Of a DNA stretch of 64,000 nt, positions 52,597-61,316 are shown one piece after another. The translations under genes and the position numbers were made by a program. Every line of letters starts with the position of its first letter. The stretch's first letter is position 1. Below the pieces are notes generated by a model. The model saw nothing but the letters and a program-made list of their open reading frames with translations. It ran no database searches and had not been told where the DNA came from. The stretch is from Lewinellaceae bacterium (lineage in GTDB: Bacteria > Bacteroidota > Bacteroidia > Chitinophagales > Saprospiraceae), in contig JACJXZ010000004.1 of assembly GCA_020636375.1 (NCBI GenBank), positions 1-64,000 on the forward strand, in the 5' to 3' direction.

Positions 52597-52660
52597 CTTG
52601 TCGAAGCCGCTTGTCGAAGCCGCTTGTCGAAGCCGCTTGTCGAAGTCTCCAGACTTCGAC
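52597..52660. repeat. Four tandem 13-mers ending in a palindrome
   Basis: CTTGTCGAAGCCG repeats at 52597, 52610, 52623 and (partial) 52636, then GTCGAAGTCT-CC-AGACTTCGAC makes a perfect 10-base stem (52639-52660), 5 bases past the stop of the S15-type gene. It may act as a terminator but lacks a T-run. Confidence 0.75.
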
Positions 52661-52664
52661 ACTA

Positions 52665-54833
52665 CTACTTCAAAACCCCCACCTCCAAAAACGACCCCTG
52701 CCCCGCCTCATGATAAATGCGGTGCGTAGCCTTCTGAAAATCCCCCGCATCGCATTCATAGATATTGACGAACTGCTGCGGGTTGCGGTCCACCAACGGG
52801 AACCAGGAGTTCTGCACCTGTATCATGATGCGGTGGCCGGCCCGGAAGGTGTGGGCAATGTCCGGGATTTCGAAGCGCACCCGGGTGGCCTTTCCTGGTT
52901 CGAATGGTTCGGGTTTTTCAAAACTATTGCGGAAACGGCCGCGCATCACCTCGCCCCGCACCAGCATCTGGTAGCCGCCCATGGGCACCTGTTTTTCGTT
53001 GGTGGGATAATCCTCCATCTGATCCGGAAAAACGTCGATCAGCTTAACGACGTAGTCGGCGTCGGTGCCGGTGGTGCTCACCCAGAGGTTGGCTGCCAGG
53101 GGGCCGGCGAGGGTGATGTCTTCTTCCAGGACGGGCGTTTGGTACACCATCACGTCCGGCCGGCGGGCGGCGAAGCGCTGGTCGTCGGTCATGTACTCGC
53201 GGGTGCGGCGCAGGTGGACGTCCTCGGTGTATGGCACGGGCTTCATGGGGTCGCTCACGTATTCGTCGTAGCTGCCGGAGGCGGTGGGGGCGTCGAAGGC
53301 CAGGCCGCCGCCGGGCTGGAAGTAGAGCTTCTGCGTTTCAGTGTTCCGGGGTGGCCAGTGTTCAAAGCTGCGCCACTCGTTGGCACCGGTGACGAAGATG
53401 GCGGCTTCAGGGATGTCCATGCCTCCCTCGCCGTGCAGGTAGTGCCTGAAGAACTGACCTTCCAGCTCTTTGTAGTATTCGGTAGTGTTGAACCCGTAGT
53501 GGATATTGCCCAGCTTTTCCCCGTCGCCGGCGGCCCACTGGCCGTGGTACCAGGGCCCCATCACCAGTCGATTCTGCGTAAAGGCGGCGTTTTGCTTTTC
53601 GATGGCCTTGTAGACGGCCAGGGGCCCGAAGGAATCCTCCGCGTCGAACCAGCCGCCGACGGTCATTACGGCGGGGGTTATTTTTTTGAGGTGTGGCCTC
53701 GGGTTGCGGGCCTGCCACCAGCTGTCGTAGTTGGGGTGGGCCATCATGTCGTTCCAGAAGGCGATGGAGTCGTGGAGATAGAGCTTGTTCAGGTTTTTGA
53801 CGGGCCCGGCGTCGAGGAAGAACTGGTAGTTGTCCTCCACGGGCCAGTCGAAGCGGGGGGCGCTTTCGGTGGTCGGCTCGGGGCGGGGCTTGCCGAAGCT
53901 GGAGAAGAAGGAGAAGGCGTCCATGACGAAAAAGGCGCCGTTGTGGTGGAAGTCGTCGCCGATAAACCAGTCGGTGACCGGCGCCTGGGGGGAGGCGGCT
54001 TTCAGGGCAGGGTGGGCCTCCGGCAGGGCCATGGTGGCGTAGAAGCCGGGATAGGAGATGCCCAGGATTCCGACGTTGCCGTTGTTGTTGGGCAGGTTGG
54101 CCACCAGCCAGTCGATGCTGTCGTATGTGTCGCTGTTGTCGTCCACCTGTTGGGGGTTGGCCTTGTTGGGGATGAAGGGGCGCACGTTGACGTATTCGCC
54201 TTCGCTCATGTACTTGCCGCGCACGTCCTGCATGACAAAGATGTACCCGTCGTCCATGAGGTGTTTGTAGAATTTCAACCGGAAGGTATATTCGCCTTCG
54301 CCGTAGGGGCTGCAGCTGTAGGGCGTGCGCCACATCAGGATGGGGTAGGAGCGGGTGGTGTCCCGGGGGTAATAGATGGAAGTGAAGAGCCTGGCGCTGT
54401 CCCGCATGGTGATGTACACCTCCTTTTTGGCATAGTTGTCCTGAATCCAGGCCATATCCTCGTCGGCCACACCGATCTTTTCGCGGCCGAGGCTCAGGGG
54501 GATGCTCATGCCGCCCTGGGTGAACGTGCCTTTCACTTCGGTATAATCGAAGTTCACTTCTCCTTTGTAAACTACCCGGAGGTCGGGCACGGCGAAGCGC
54601 ATATCCGGCTCGTCGAAGGAGAACTCCGGCACGGGGATGCCGTAGGCCTGCTGGTCGGGGCTGTCGAGGGTGGCCGTGTAGGCGTCGCCATTGGCCTCGA
54701 CGTGCAGCACCAGGCGCAGCTTGACGCCCTGGATGTCGAGCACGCCCTGCCACTCGCCGGCGATGCCCTGGGCGGAGAGCAGGAGGGGAAATAAGAGTAA
54801 AAATGAGAACAGGCGGGTAAGTTTGGCAGTCAT
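52665..54833 (-). CDS. CocE/NonD (S15-like) hydrolase with an extra N-terminal domain
   Basis: A 722-residue exported hydrolase. The signal peptide ends LLLSAQG. Residues about 24-118 form an extra beta-rich domain (GEWQGVLDIQGVKLRLVLH and DSPDQQAYGIP), which also occurs ahead of other alpha/beta hydrolases in Bacteroidota. The alpha/beta-hydrolase follows, with nucleophile S260 in GISYPG, the WFDAED motif at 395-400, and H430 in PWYHGQW. The C-terminal jelly-roll (about 500-715) is typical of CocE/alpha-amino-acid ester hydrolase/X-Pro dipeptidyl peptidase proteins. It likely cleaves esters or X-Pro bonds. Divergent from pepT with a 51-base gap. Confidence 0.88.
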   Translation of the reverse strand: MTAKLTRLFSFLLLFPLLLSAQGIAGEWQGVLDIQGVKLRLVLHVEANGDAYTATLDSPDQQAYGIPVPEFSFDEPDMRFAVPDLRVVYKGEVNFDYTEVKGTFTQGGMSIPLSLGREKIGVADEDMAWIQDNYAKKEVYITMRDSARLFTSIYYPRDTTRSYPILMWRTPYSCSPYGEGEYTFRLKFYKHLMDDGYIFVMQDVRGKYMSEGEYVNVRPFIPNKANPQQVDDNSDTYDSIDWLVANLPNNNGNVGILGISYPGFYATMALPEAHPALKAASPQAPVTDWFIGDDFHHNGAFFVMDAFSFFSSFGKPRPEPTTESAPRFDWPVEDNYQFFLDAGPVKNLNKLYLHDSIAFWNDMMAHPNYDSWWQARNPRPHLKKITPAVMTVGGWFDAEDSFGPLAVYKAIEKQNAAFTQNRLVMGPWYHGQWAAGDGEKLGNIHYGFNTTEYYKELEGQFFRHYLHGEGGMDIPEAAIFVTGANEWRSFEHWPPRNTETQKLYFQPGGGLAFDAPTASGSYDEYVSDPMKPVPYTEDVHLRRTREYMTDDQRFAARRPDVMVYQTPVLEEDITLAGPLAANLWVSTTGTDADYVVKLIDVFPDQMEDYPTNEKQVPMGGYQMLVRGEVMRGRFRNSFEKPEPFEPGKATRVRFEIPDIAHTFRAGHRIMIQVQNSWFPLVDRNPQQFVNIYECDAGDFQKATHRIYHEAGQGSFLEVGVLK

Positions 54834-54884
54834 GGTTGGTCTTGTTTTGATAAAAAATCTTTACTTTCCCGTCAAAAATAAGAC

Positions 54885-56159
54885 ATGGCACTGGATATTC
54901 AGCACACTTTCCTGGAGCGCTTTCTCCGTTACGTTCAAGTCGACACGCAATCGGACGCCTCCTCCAGGACCATCCCCTCTACCGAAAAGCAGAAAAACCT
55001 GGGCAGAATCCTGGTCGAAGAGCTGCACGAGATGGGCATCGAAGACGCCCACCTGGATGAGTACGGCTACATTTACGCCACCATCCCCGCCAATACGGAT
55101 AAGCCAAATGTGCCGGTCATCTGTTTCTGCTCCCACATGGACACCGCGCCGGACTGCAGCGGCAAGGACGTGAAACCGCTCATCCACCGCAATTACCAGG
55201 GCGGCGATATCGTACTGCCCGACGACCCCACCGTCGTCCTAAGCCCCAAAGACCATCCCAACCTTAGAGAACAAATCGGCAACGACATCATCACCGCCAG
55301 CGGGACCACCCTGCTGGGGGCCGACAACAAGGCCGGCCTGGCCGAGATCATGGATGCCGCCCACTACCTGATGACGCACCCGGAGGTCAAACACGGCAAA
55401 ATCCGCATCCTCTTCACCCCCGACGAGGAGATCGGCCGCGGCGTCGACAAGGTCGACATGGAAAAGCTGGGCGCCGACTACGGCTATACCGTCGACGGCG
55501 AAAAACTAGGTTCCCTGGAAGACGAGACCTTCTCGGCCGACGCCGTAACCATCGACATCCGGGGCGTGAGCATCCACCCGGGTTTCGCCAAGGGCAAGCT
55601 GGAGAGCGCCCTCAAGATCGCCGCCGACATCGTCGCCGCCCTGCCCAAGGACCGCCTCTCTCCGGAAACGACCGAGGGCAAGCAGGGCTTCATCCACCCC
55701 GTCTCCATCAGCGGGGGGGCCGAGCTGGCGAAGATCGAGTTCATCATCCGCGATTTTACGGATGAGATGCTGGAAAGCCACGAGAACGTGCTGCGGGATA
55801 TTATGAACCGGGTGCTGAAAAACTATCCCAACTCCCGCGCCGGGTTCAAAGTGACCGAACAGTACCGCAACATGAAAAAGGTGCTGGACCAGCACCCGCA
55901 GGTGGTGGAGAACGCCATGGAGGCCATGCGCCGGGCAGGCGTGAAACCCTTGCGCAGCAGCATCCGCGGCGGCACGGACGGCTCCCGCCTCTCCTTCATG
56001 GGCTTGCCCTGCCCCAACATCTTTGCCGGGGAGCAGGCTTTCCACTCCCGCGAGGAATGGGCCTCGGTGCAGGATATGGAAAAGGCGGTGGCGGTGATCG
56101 TGGAGCTGGCGAGGGTGTGGGAGGAGGGGGGGGGGATCCGTCTAAGGGCCTCGGCGTGA
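54885..56159 (+). CDS. pepT: Peptidase T (tripeptide aminopeptidase)
   Basis: A 424-residue M20B tripeptidase. The metal ligands are in the expected places: H84 in CSHMDTAPD, D147 in LGADNKAG, E181-E182 in PDEEIG, and H387-region FHSREEW near the end. It releases the N-terminal residue from tripeptides in the cytoplasm and has no signal peptide. Length is near the usual 410. The last ten residues (GGGIRLRASA) extend beyond the usual end and are encoded by a G-rich stretch. It is divergent from the S15-like hydrolase and likely has its own promoter in the 51-base gap. Confidence 0.94.
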   Translation: MALDIQHTFLERFLRYVQVDTQSDASSRTIPSTEKQKNLGRILVEELHEMGIEDAHLDEYGYIYATIPANTDKPNVPVICFCSHMDTAPDCSGKDVKPLIHRNYQGGDIVLPDDPTVVLSPKDHPNLREQIGNDIITASGTTLLGADNKAGLAEIMDAAHYLMTHPEVKHGKIRILFTPDEEIGRGVDKVDMEKLGADYGYTVDGEKLGSLEDETFSADAVTIDIRGVSIHPGFAKGKLESALKIAADIVAALPKDRLSPETTEGKQGFIHPVSISGGAELAKIEFIIRDFTDEMLESHENVLRDIMNRVLKNYPNSRAGFKVTEQYRNMKKVLDQHPQVVENAMEAMRRAGVKPLRSSIRGGTDGSRLSFMGLPCPNIFAGEQAFHSREEWASVQDMEKAVAVIVELARVWEEGGGIRLRASA

Positions 56160-56334
56160 GCTCTGCCGAACGCTGGACAAAATGGCCCGGGGTCGTGTAC
56201 GATGTACGGGGCCATCGGCAGTCCTGGGTGGTGTACGTTGTAATGGATCCATCCGGCTGTCCAACGTCAGGCCGGTAGCCGTAGGGGGGCGTAGGGGAGG
56301 ATGGTTGGATGGTTATATTGTTATATTGTTGGCC

Positions 56335-56568
56335 ATGGAATATACCAAAAAACAAGGGCAGTATTTAGCCTTTATCTATTATTACAGGAAGCTGAACAGG
56401 GTCGCGCCGGCCCATTCGGATATACAACAGTATTTCCGTTCGGATCCGGCGAGCGTGAACAACATGCTGAAAACCCTGGAACGCAAGGGCTTTATCCGGC
56501 GGGAGCCGGGGAAGGCGAGGAGTATTGAGTTGTTGTTGGAACGGGAGCAGTTGCCGGAGTTGGAGTGA
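56335..56568 (+). CDS. Small winged-helix DNA-binding protein
   Basis: A 77-residue protein with a winged helix-turn-helix of the LexA/MarR type: AFIYYYRKLNRVAPAHSDIQQYF and then PASVNNMLKTLERKGFIRREPGKARSIEL. It has no effector domain and so is probably a simple DNA-binding regulator. The ATG at 56335 is used; upstream frames run through a repetitive stretch. It opens a patch of accessory genes but has no obvious target. It could bind operator sites for neighbouring genes. Confidence 0.65.
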   Translation: MEYTKKQGQYLAFIYYYRKLNRVAPAHSDIQQYFRSDPASVNNMLKTLERKGFIRREPGKARSIELLLEREQLPELE

Positions 56569-56680
56569 ATGGTTGGTTTGGCGGAGGGATTTTTAGTGGG
56601 TGGGGAAAGGGGGACTTTGGTTTGGATATTTAGGATGTGCTGACAGTAATAAATAATCGTTGAACAACTAATAATACCTT

Positions 56681-57316
56681 ATGACCGATAAAAAAAATAG
56701 TACGATTGATTTAGCGCGCTACTTGATAAAAAGGGGGCGAGTAAAAGCCGCGCTTGAAAAGGTCATTGGTTTTTTGGAACAAAACTCTACTGAAGAATTC
56801 AAAGAAATTACCAATGAACTTATTCTATTACTTTGTCAGACCGAGTTATTAGAAGGGAAATTGTCAAAAAACTTAATAAGTTTTCAAGATTCAGAAGTAA
56901 CGGAAAATAGAATATTAAACGCTACAATAAAACTGCTTGACCAGTTTGAAGAAATGGTCAAATTAATAACGCCTAATCAAATAAAGCATGAGAGTTCACA
57001 AATAAAGTTGGTCGGAACATGGAAATGCAATGAAATATCTCCAACTTCTGGAAATGAAAATCAAATTGTTTGGACAATAAAAAAGGAATTTCATCAAGCT
57101 TTGTATTTTGACAATAAATCAGGTAGTCTCCGTAAAAGAACCCCTGAGAAATCATATGAGGTCATTGGTGATTTTTGTATTACCAAACAAAAGAACGGTA
57201 AAACTACAAAAGGTAGAATTGAGTGGATTGACGATAATAAATTCCTTTATACAATAATTGATGGGACAAAACCTCATTTAACTGGTCATAAAAGGCTATA
57301 TCAACGAATTAAATAG
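56681..57316 (+). CDS. EAD11-like adaptor domain protein with C-terminal beta domain
   Basis: A 211-residue protein that is much A+T-richer than its surroundings (15 G+C in the 60 bases from 57061). The N-terminal part (about 8-90) reads LARYLIKRGRVKAALEKVIGFL, then ELILLLCQTELLEGKLSKNLISF, then ENRILNATIKLLDQFEE. This pattern matches effector-associated domain 11 (EAD11), a helical coupling domain in bacterial conflict systems. The C-terminal part (about 105-211, GTWKCNEI to HKRLYQRI) looks like a lipocalin-type beta barrel. EADs normally link a sensor to an effector carrying the same domain; no partner is adjacent. The identification is by eye and needs a profile search. Confidence 0.6.
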   Translation: MTDKKNSTIDLARYLIKRGRVKAALEKVIGFLEQNSTEEFKEITNELILLLCQTELLEGKLSKNLISFQDSEVTENRILNATIKLLDQFEEMVKLITPNQIKHESSQIKLVGTWKCNEISPTSGNENQIVWTIKKEFHQALYFDNKSGSLRKRTPEKSYEVIGDFCITKQKNGKTTKGRIEWIDDNKFLYTIIDGTKPHLTGHKRLYQRIK

Positions 57317-57384
57317 CATGCCTGCAACCAAAGCAGCCTCCATTTACCGGCTACTACGTTTGCACAAACCGCAAAATCCAAAAA

Positions 57385-58341
57385 ATGAAAATCCACACTC
57401 TAACCTCTATCCTCATTCTGCTTCCATCCATCCTATCTTGCCAATACTCCTCCCTGTTCATCATGGAGCTGCCGCCGGAAACCATCCGGGAGAGCAGGGT
57501 AAAAGCCGTCACGGCCACCGATGAGAACGGCAAACTCCTCTACAAAAACTACTACGACAGCACAGGCAAACTGGTAAAAGCCGAATCGCCGAACCGGCCC
57601 GTGAAATATTTCGTCGACGAGGCCGGTAGAAAGCCCTTTGCATTCGAGCCGGCCCATCCAAAGGGATACATCATCTATCTCGACGCCGACACGCTCCGGG
57701 AAGAGCAGGTGTACGGCAGCGGCGGGGAGAAGAAAAGGCGCACCCGAAGCATCTACCGGGAAGGCGAGATCCTCCGCCAGGAAATATATCCGGACGGCAA
57801 GGAGCTGGATACTTACATGGTTTACGAATACGACGATTCCGGCCGGATGACAGCCGAAATGACCTATAGCCGGGAGGGGCAGGAAATCTCAAAACTGGCT
57901 TTTGAATACGACAGCCTGGGCAACAGCAGGACGTATTTTGCCGATGAATCCGGAAGGATGCTCCAGGAAGAGAAAGAGACGCTGGAAAAACCGGACGGCA
58001 CCCGGGTGGAACGCATCACGGCCCACCAGCCCAATCTGGGCATAAAAATGACCAGGACGCTGGAGAGGAACGCATCCGGAGCTGTCACCCGGATGAGCAT
58101 CAACCACAACAACGGCAAACCGGCGGTAGTAAGCGTCATGCAAACGATGCCGGGAGACGAAACGAGGCTGGAAAAAACAATCCATTACGAAGGAGAGTCG
58201 GTCCTCTCTGAACTGCGGTACAGTTATTTGCAGGAGGCCGGAAAAGAAGGCCTGATGGACTATATCGAGCGGATTGCTTTTGAAGGGGGGCAGGCTGTTG
58301 AAACTACGAAGTTTCAGGATTTTGAGTATGAGTTTTATTAG
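57385..58341 (+). CDS. Lipoprotein with YD-like repeats
   Basis: A 318-residue protein with an N-terminal lipobox (ILSC, C19). Much of the rest is built of short beta strands with repeated YEYDDSGRMTAEMTYSREG and FEYDSLGNSRTYFADESGRM units, the YD-repeat style of RHS and related envelope proteins. G+C is similar to the rest of the window, unlike the genes on both sides. Function unknown; a lipoprotein facing the periplasm or surface. It converges with the nuclease-like gene (stops 2 bases apart). Confidence 0.7.
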   Translation: MKIHTLTSILILLPSILSCQYSSLFIMELPPETIRESRVKAVTATDENGKLLYKNYYDSTGKLVKAESPNRPVKYFVDEAGRKPFAFEPAHPKGYIIYLDADTLREEQVYGSGGEKKRRTRSIYREGEILRQEIYPDGKELDTYMVYEYDDSGRMTAEMTYSREGQEISKLAFEYDSLGNSRTYFADESGRMLQEEKETLEKPDGTRVERITAHQPNLGIKMTRTLERNASGAVTRMSINHNNGKPAVVSVMQTMPGDETRLEKTIHYEGESVLSELRYSYLQEAGKEGLMDYIERIAFEGGQAVETTKFQDFEYEFY

Positions 58342-58343
58342 GC

Positions 58344-59393
58344 TCAATCAAAGTACGAAATCTTGTTTTCCTGAATTTCTTTCAGGATTCCGCGAAGGGC
58401 AGCATGAAGTTTGAAATCCTCTTTTCCTGACAAAGATTGGACGATCCTCCGCCGGTCAATGATCACTGACCCCCTGAAAATTAGCGCACTTTCCCACTGA
58501 TTGCGGTTGTTTCTCAGGCTTTTGGGGATAAGTATAATAGAAACAGGCTTATTCGTGAAAATGAAGATATTTTCCCATCTCAAAGCGCTGGACTCTAGTT
58601 GTTTTTCTACCCATTCTTTGCCGCACGCACACTGAATAAAATATAAAAAGGTATTTGAATTGCCATCTCCAAATTCGTGCCAGGCAATAATGTCCAAACC
58701 ATAATCGCCGGTATTTTGGCTTGAAATTTCATTGTCCAGGTTAAAGTTTGGGTTGAAATTCAGTTTCAGCGATTCGCGTAACTGCACCAACCTATCCTTA
58801 AGTTTGTTTTTGTCAAACCTCGTGTGAACATCCTTCAATATGGCGCCGAAATATTCAACCTGAAATGTAGCGCCAAAAACAGATTTTAGTGTAGACAAAC
58901 TAATGCGCTCGAACTCTTTGGTCAGGTCGTGTAAATATCCTTTTGCAATATCCAGGTTTGAACAAATCAATAAGGAGAGGTACAATTCATTTGAAACTGT
59001 GAGTTCTTCTTTCAATTTTAATTGGTTGCCTGTCGCTAACGAAAACGGGTAGTGCTCCTGATAAAAAAGGCACCGGCTTTCGAGAAACAGGAAAAGTTCG
59101 TCAATTTTAGATTTCAGAATATCTCTTTCCCTGCTTTCAGTATTAGTAGAAATGTCATCTGGCGAAGGTAAAAGCAATGTATCTTCATCTTCTTCAAAGA
59201 ACTCATTTTCCTGGAAGTGTTGAATGCTTTCCCCAATATCGCCTGCATTTTCGTCAAATATCCTGTCGAATAATTCATCTTTAGTGATACCGCCTTCTTC
59301 TAAGACCAGGCAAAATATTTCAACCACATCAGCCCACTTGTTGAAATCATCCGTTTTTGGAATATTCAAATCAAAGAATCCTATACCCGCCAT
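58344..59393 (-). CDS. Mrr-like/PD-(D/E)XK-type nuclease candidate
   Basis: A 349-residue A+T-richer protein. The C-terminal part (about 225-320) has GDYGLDIIAW (D234) followed by a strand FIQCACGKEW (Q254, K259) about 20 residues later. This is the D...QxxxxK spacing of Mrr-like PD-(D/E)XK nucleases, in which Q replaces the usual acid. The exact catalytic lysine is not certain. The region about 85-220 is helical. The gene starts 5 bases after the stop of the ParB-like gene and is surely cotranscribed. A nuclease with a ParB-like partner suggests a DNA-targeting conflict system, but this is unproven. Confidence 0.6.
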   Translation of the reverse strand: MAGIGFFDLNIPKTDDFNKWADVVEIFCLVLEEGGITKDELFDRIFDENAGDIGESIQHFQENEFFEEDEDTLLLPSPDDISTNTESRERDILKSKIDELFLFLESRCLFYQEHYPFSLATGNQLKLKEELTVSNELYLSLLICSNLDIAKGYLHDLTKEFERISLSTLKSVFGATFQVEYFGAILKDVHTRFDKNKLKDRLVQLRESLKLNFNPNFNLDNEISSQNTGDYGLDIIAWHEFGDGNSNTFLYFIQCACGKEWVEKQLESSALRWENIFIFTNKPVSIILIPKSLRNNRNQWESALIFRGSVIIDRRRIVQSLSGKEDFKLHAALRGILKEIQENKISYFD

Positions 59394-59398
59394 CTTAT

Positions 59399-60511
59399 TT
59401 ATTTCTTTTCATTCAGTTTTTCTTCAAAAACACGCAAAATGATATTGATCATGGATTTCATCTCGTTTAATCGGTCAATATCATAAGAGGAAGGGTTTGA
59501 CGATTTGTGCAATATCCTCTGCGCTTCTCCCAAGTAATTATAAGCCTTATTAATGTAGTCGGCGATGATGTCATCACTGAAAGCTGTTAACTCTAAAGCT
59601 TCCCTTAAACCTGCCTGATTTCTGGCGAATAAGGCGAAGGCTTCCTTATTTTCAATCAACCGGTTCAACTGCCTGATGTTCCTGCTGTCGCCAATCCTCG
59701 TTGCGCCGTTTTCATCTTTTTCATACAGCCATTTGGAAAGTTGCTTCAGGTTTTCTTTGTTTATCTCTTTAACAGGATTCTTTTTTGCAAAGTCTAAATT
59801 CAGCCATCTCGAAATATTGGCATTCATGGTTGCTGAATCCGTGAGCAGAGAGAAATTGTAATTATCTTCGTTTATTTCATTGATGCCGAAGAAATTGTTT
59901 TCCTTTAGAACCAGAAACATTTCAAACCCATAGATCAACCTTTTGACATAATTGGACTTGCTGCCAATTTCTTTGGCAAGCTTTTTAAAAAGGCCGGGGT
60001 CGTTTTTATCTTTTTGTTCATACAAGGAATACAGGTATCTGGCCTTTGAGAGTACATCCCAGCTTTTTATCCCGGATACGTGCCTGAAACCCAGGTAATT
60101 TTGAATAGATTTCCTGTCCGGACAAATATATACCGGGAGCTCGGAAGGTATGTTTTTATGCAGGGACTCATCTTCCAGTAACGAATCAATGGTTTTTCGC
60201 CTGACGCTCGTTAGTTGTGGGTTATTCAAAAGTTTACATGCCGCCAGCCTCCTGTTCCCCTCGATGATGGCTACTTTGTCTTTTTCAGATGATTGGATGC
60301 CAATCAAAGGCTCGCCTGGGAAAAAGCCGTTTTCTAAAATAGAAGCCATTAAATCAAGCAGCGAGGCGTCCTCCAGCATCCATTCCAGTATGTATTTTTC
60401 CTTGCTGCCCTTCAGCCTTTCCGGCAACCGGGGGTTGTCGCTGTCAAGTTGAAGCTTTTCTAGGGGCAGCTCAGTTAACCGAGATTCTTTTACCATTTCC
60501 ATGTTTTTCAT
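59399..60511 (-). CDS. ParB-like (ParB/sulfiredoxin fold) protein
   Basis: A 370-residue protein with the ParB N-terminal (ParB/Srx) domain. The DNPRLPER stretch is near residue 24, and the nucleotide-binding motif EGNRRLAACKLL is at about 84-95. The rest (about 130-370) is helical and has no clear helix-turn-helix. An ATG at 60511 (MKNMEMV) is used; a GTG start lies 24 bases upstream. It is followed after 5 bases by the nuclease-like gene. It is not next to parA and is not a chromosomal ParB. The pairing suggests a DNA-modification or defence role. DNA is A+T-richer than the neighbourhood, as for its partner, suggesting joint acquisition. Confidence 0.8.
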   Translation of the reverse strand: MKNMEMVKESRLTELPLEKLQLDSDNPRLPERLKGSKEKYILEWMLEDASLLDLMASILENGFFPGEPLIGIQSSEKDKVAIIEGNRRLAACKLLNNPQLTSVRRKTIDSLLEDESLHKNIPSELPVYICPDRKSIQNYLGFRHVSGIKSWDVLSKARYLYSLYEQKDKNDPGLFKKLAKEIGSKSNYVKRLIYGFEMFLVLKENNFFGINEINEDNYNFSLLTDSATMNANISRWLNLDFAKKNPVKEINKENLKQLSKWLYEKDENGATRIGDSRNIRQLNRLIENKEAFALFARNQAGLREALELTAFSDDIIADYINKAYNYLGEAQRILHKSSNPSSYDIDRLNEMKSMINIILRVFEEKLNEKK

Positions 60512-60576
60512 GCTTTGCAAAGATAGGCATTTCACGTCAGTTTGCTGTTTGTTTTTGCTCCGCCCGCCGGTCGCCC

Positions 60577-60936
60577 CTACTCCACATACTCCTGCCGCAC
60601 CACCAGCGTGTAATAATCATTGTCGCCCTCCAGGTAACCCTGGTCATAACAGAAGCGGTAGACATTGCCCGACCTGGTGACGTACTCGTTGGTGAAATAG
60701 CTGAACCGGAACCCGTTTTCCAGCAGCTTGTCGCGATGGACCCGGGCTTTGCCTCCGGGATTGAGACCGGCCAGGATGCGGCGGTTGCGGCGCAGGATGT
60801 TGTTGATGTTGCGGATGAAGTTGGTGGCGTCCCGGTTCTGGCGGTTGTGGTAGCTGCTGCGGCATTGCGCCGAGCAGAACCGCTTGTCGGCCCTTCCGAT
60901 GAATTTGTCTCCGCATTCCAGGCATTTGTTTTTCAT
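60577..60936 (-). CDS. Small zinc-ribbon protein
   Basis: A 119-residue protein opening MKNKCLECGDKFIGRADKRFCSAQCRSSYHNRQ. The C5/C8 and C21/C25 pairs form a zinc ribbon of the DUF2116-like type. The remainder is basic, then beta-rich (GFRFSYFTNEYVTRSGNVYRFCYDQGYLEG). It probably binds nucleic acid or a protein partner. The ATG at 60936 is clear. It is upstream of the ParB-like gene on the same strand but separated by 65 bases and a low-complexity stretch. Its higher G+C suggests that it is not part of the acquired pair. Confidence 0.7.
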   Translation of the reverse strand: MKNKCLECGDKFIGRADKRFCSAQCRSSYHNRQNRDATNFIRNINNILRRNRRILAGLNPGGKARVHRDKLLENGFRFSYFTNEYVTRSGNVYRFCYDQGYLEGDNDYYTLVVRQEYVE

Positions 60937-61030
60937 AGCTTACAGGCTGGGCGTCTTTCTTTTGAGGGTATAACCCTTCAATATACGCAAAAAGATGTTG
61001 TCACCGTAAAGTTTCCGGCACCATTTTTTT

Positions 61031-61205
61031 GTTCTTTGGTAACTATTTAGGTGGGCCTGATGCCTTTGCCACGAAGACACCAAGGCACCAAGACCGCACC
61101 AAGGCTTTGTGGAATCTTGGTGCCCGCCTGCTGTGCCAGCGGCCGGCAGGTTTTTGCGTCTTCGTGGCTAAAAAGCGTAGGGCTGCTAAATAGTTACGTT
61201 CTTTG
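61031..61205. mobile_element. 159-base MITE with 8-base target duplications, IS66-like ends
   Basis: The element 61039-61197 starts GTAACTATTTAG and ends with its complement. It is flanked by GTTCTTTG on both sides (61031-61038 and 61198-61205). Inner pairs include GCCACGAAGAC/GTCTTCGTGGC and GGCACCAAG/CTTGGTGCC. The end sequence GTAACTATTYAG is shared with 38129-38195 and 62307-62338. The insertion point lies in the left arm of a hairpin (61199-61236). Confidence 0.8.
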
Positions 61206-61236
61206 ACAAATTCTGTCCACAGGATTTGTCAAAGAA
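61199..61236. terminator. 13-base hairpin followed by a T-run
   Basis: TTCTTTGACAAAT (61199-61211) pairs with ATTTGTCAAAGAA (61224-61236), followed by GGCATTTTTTTT. It resembles a terminator for rightward transcription, though no rightward gene lies just upstream. It is the target of the MITE at 61039-61197, which duplicated GTTCTTTG from its left arm. Confidence 0.4.
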
Positions 61237-61316
61237 GGCATTTTTTTTACATGCTTTTTTTGACAATATTTGTCCGGGCGCGGCTGAATTGCGAAATTAG
61301 CCGGTGGGGGGGGGAG

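Noticed and set aside
52597..52660. Tandem 13-mers considered as a CRISPR-like array
   Set aside because: The units are contiguous without spacers and end in a simple hairpin.
59399..60511. ParB-like gene considered as chromosome or plasmid partition parB
   Set aside because: No parA, no parS-like sites seen, no clear central helix-turn-helix, and it is paired with a nuclease-like gene instead.
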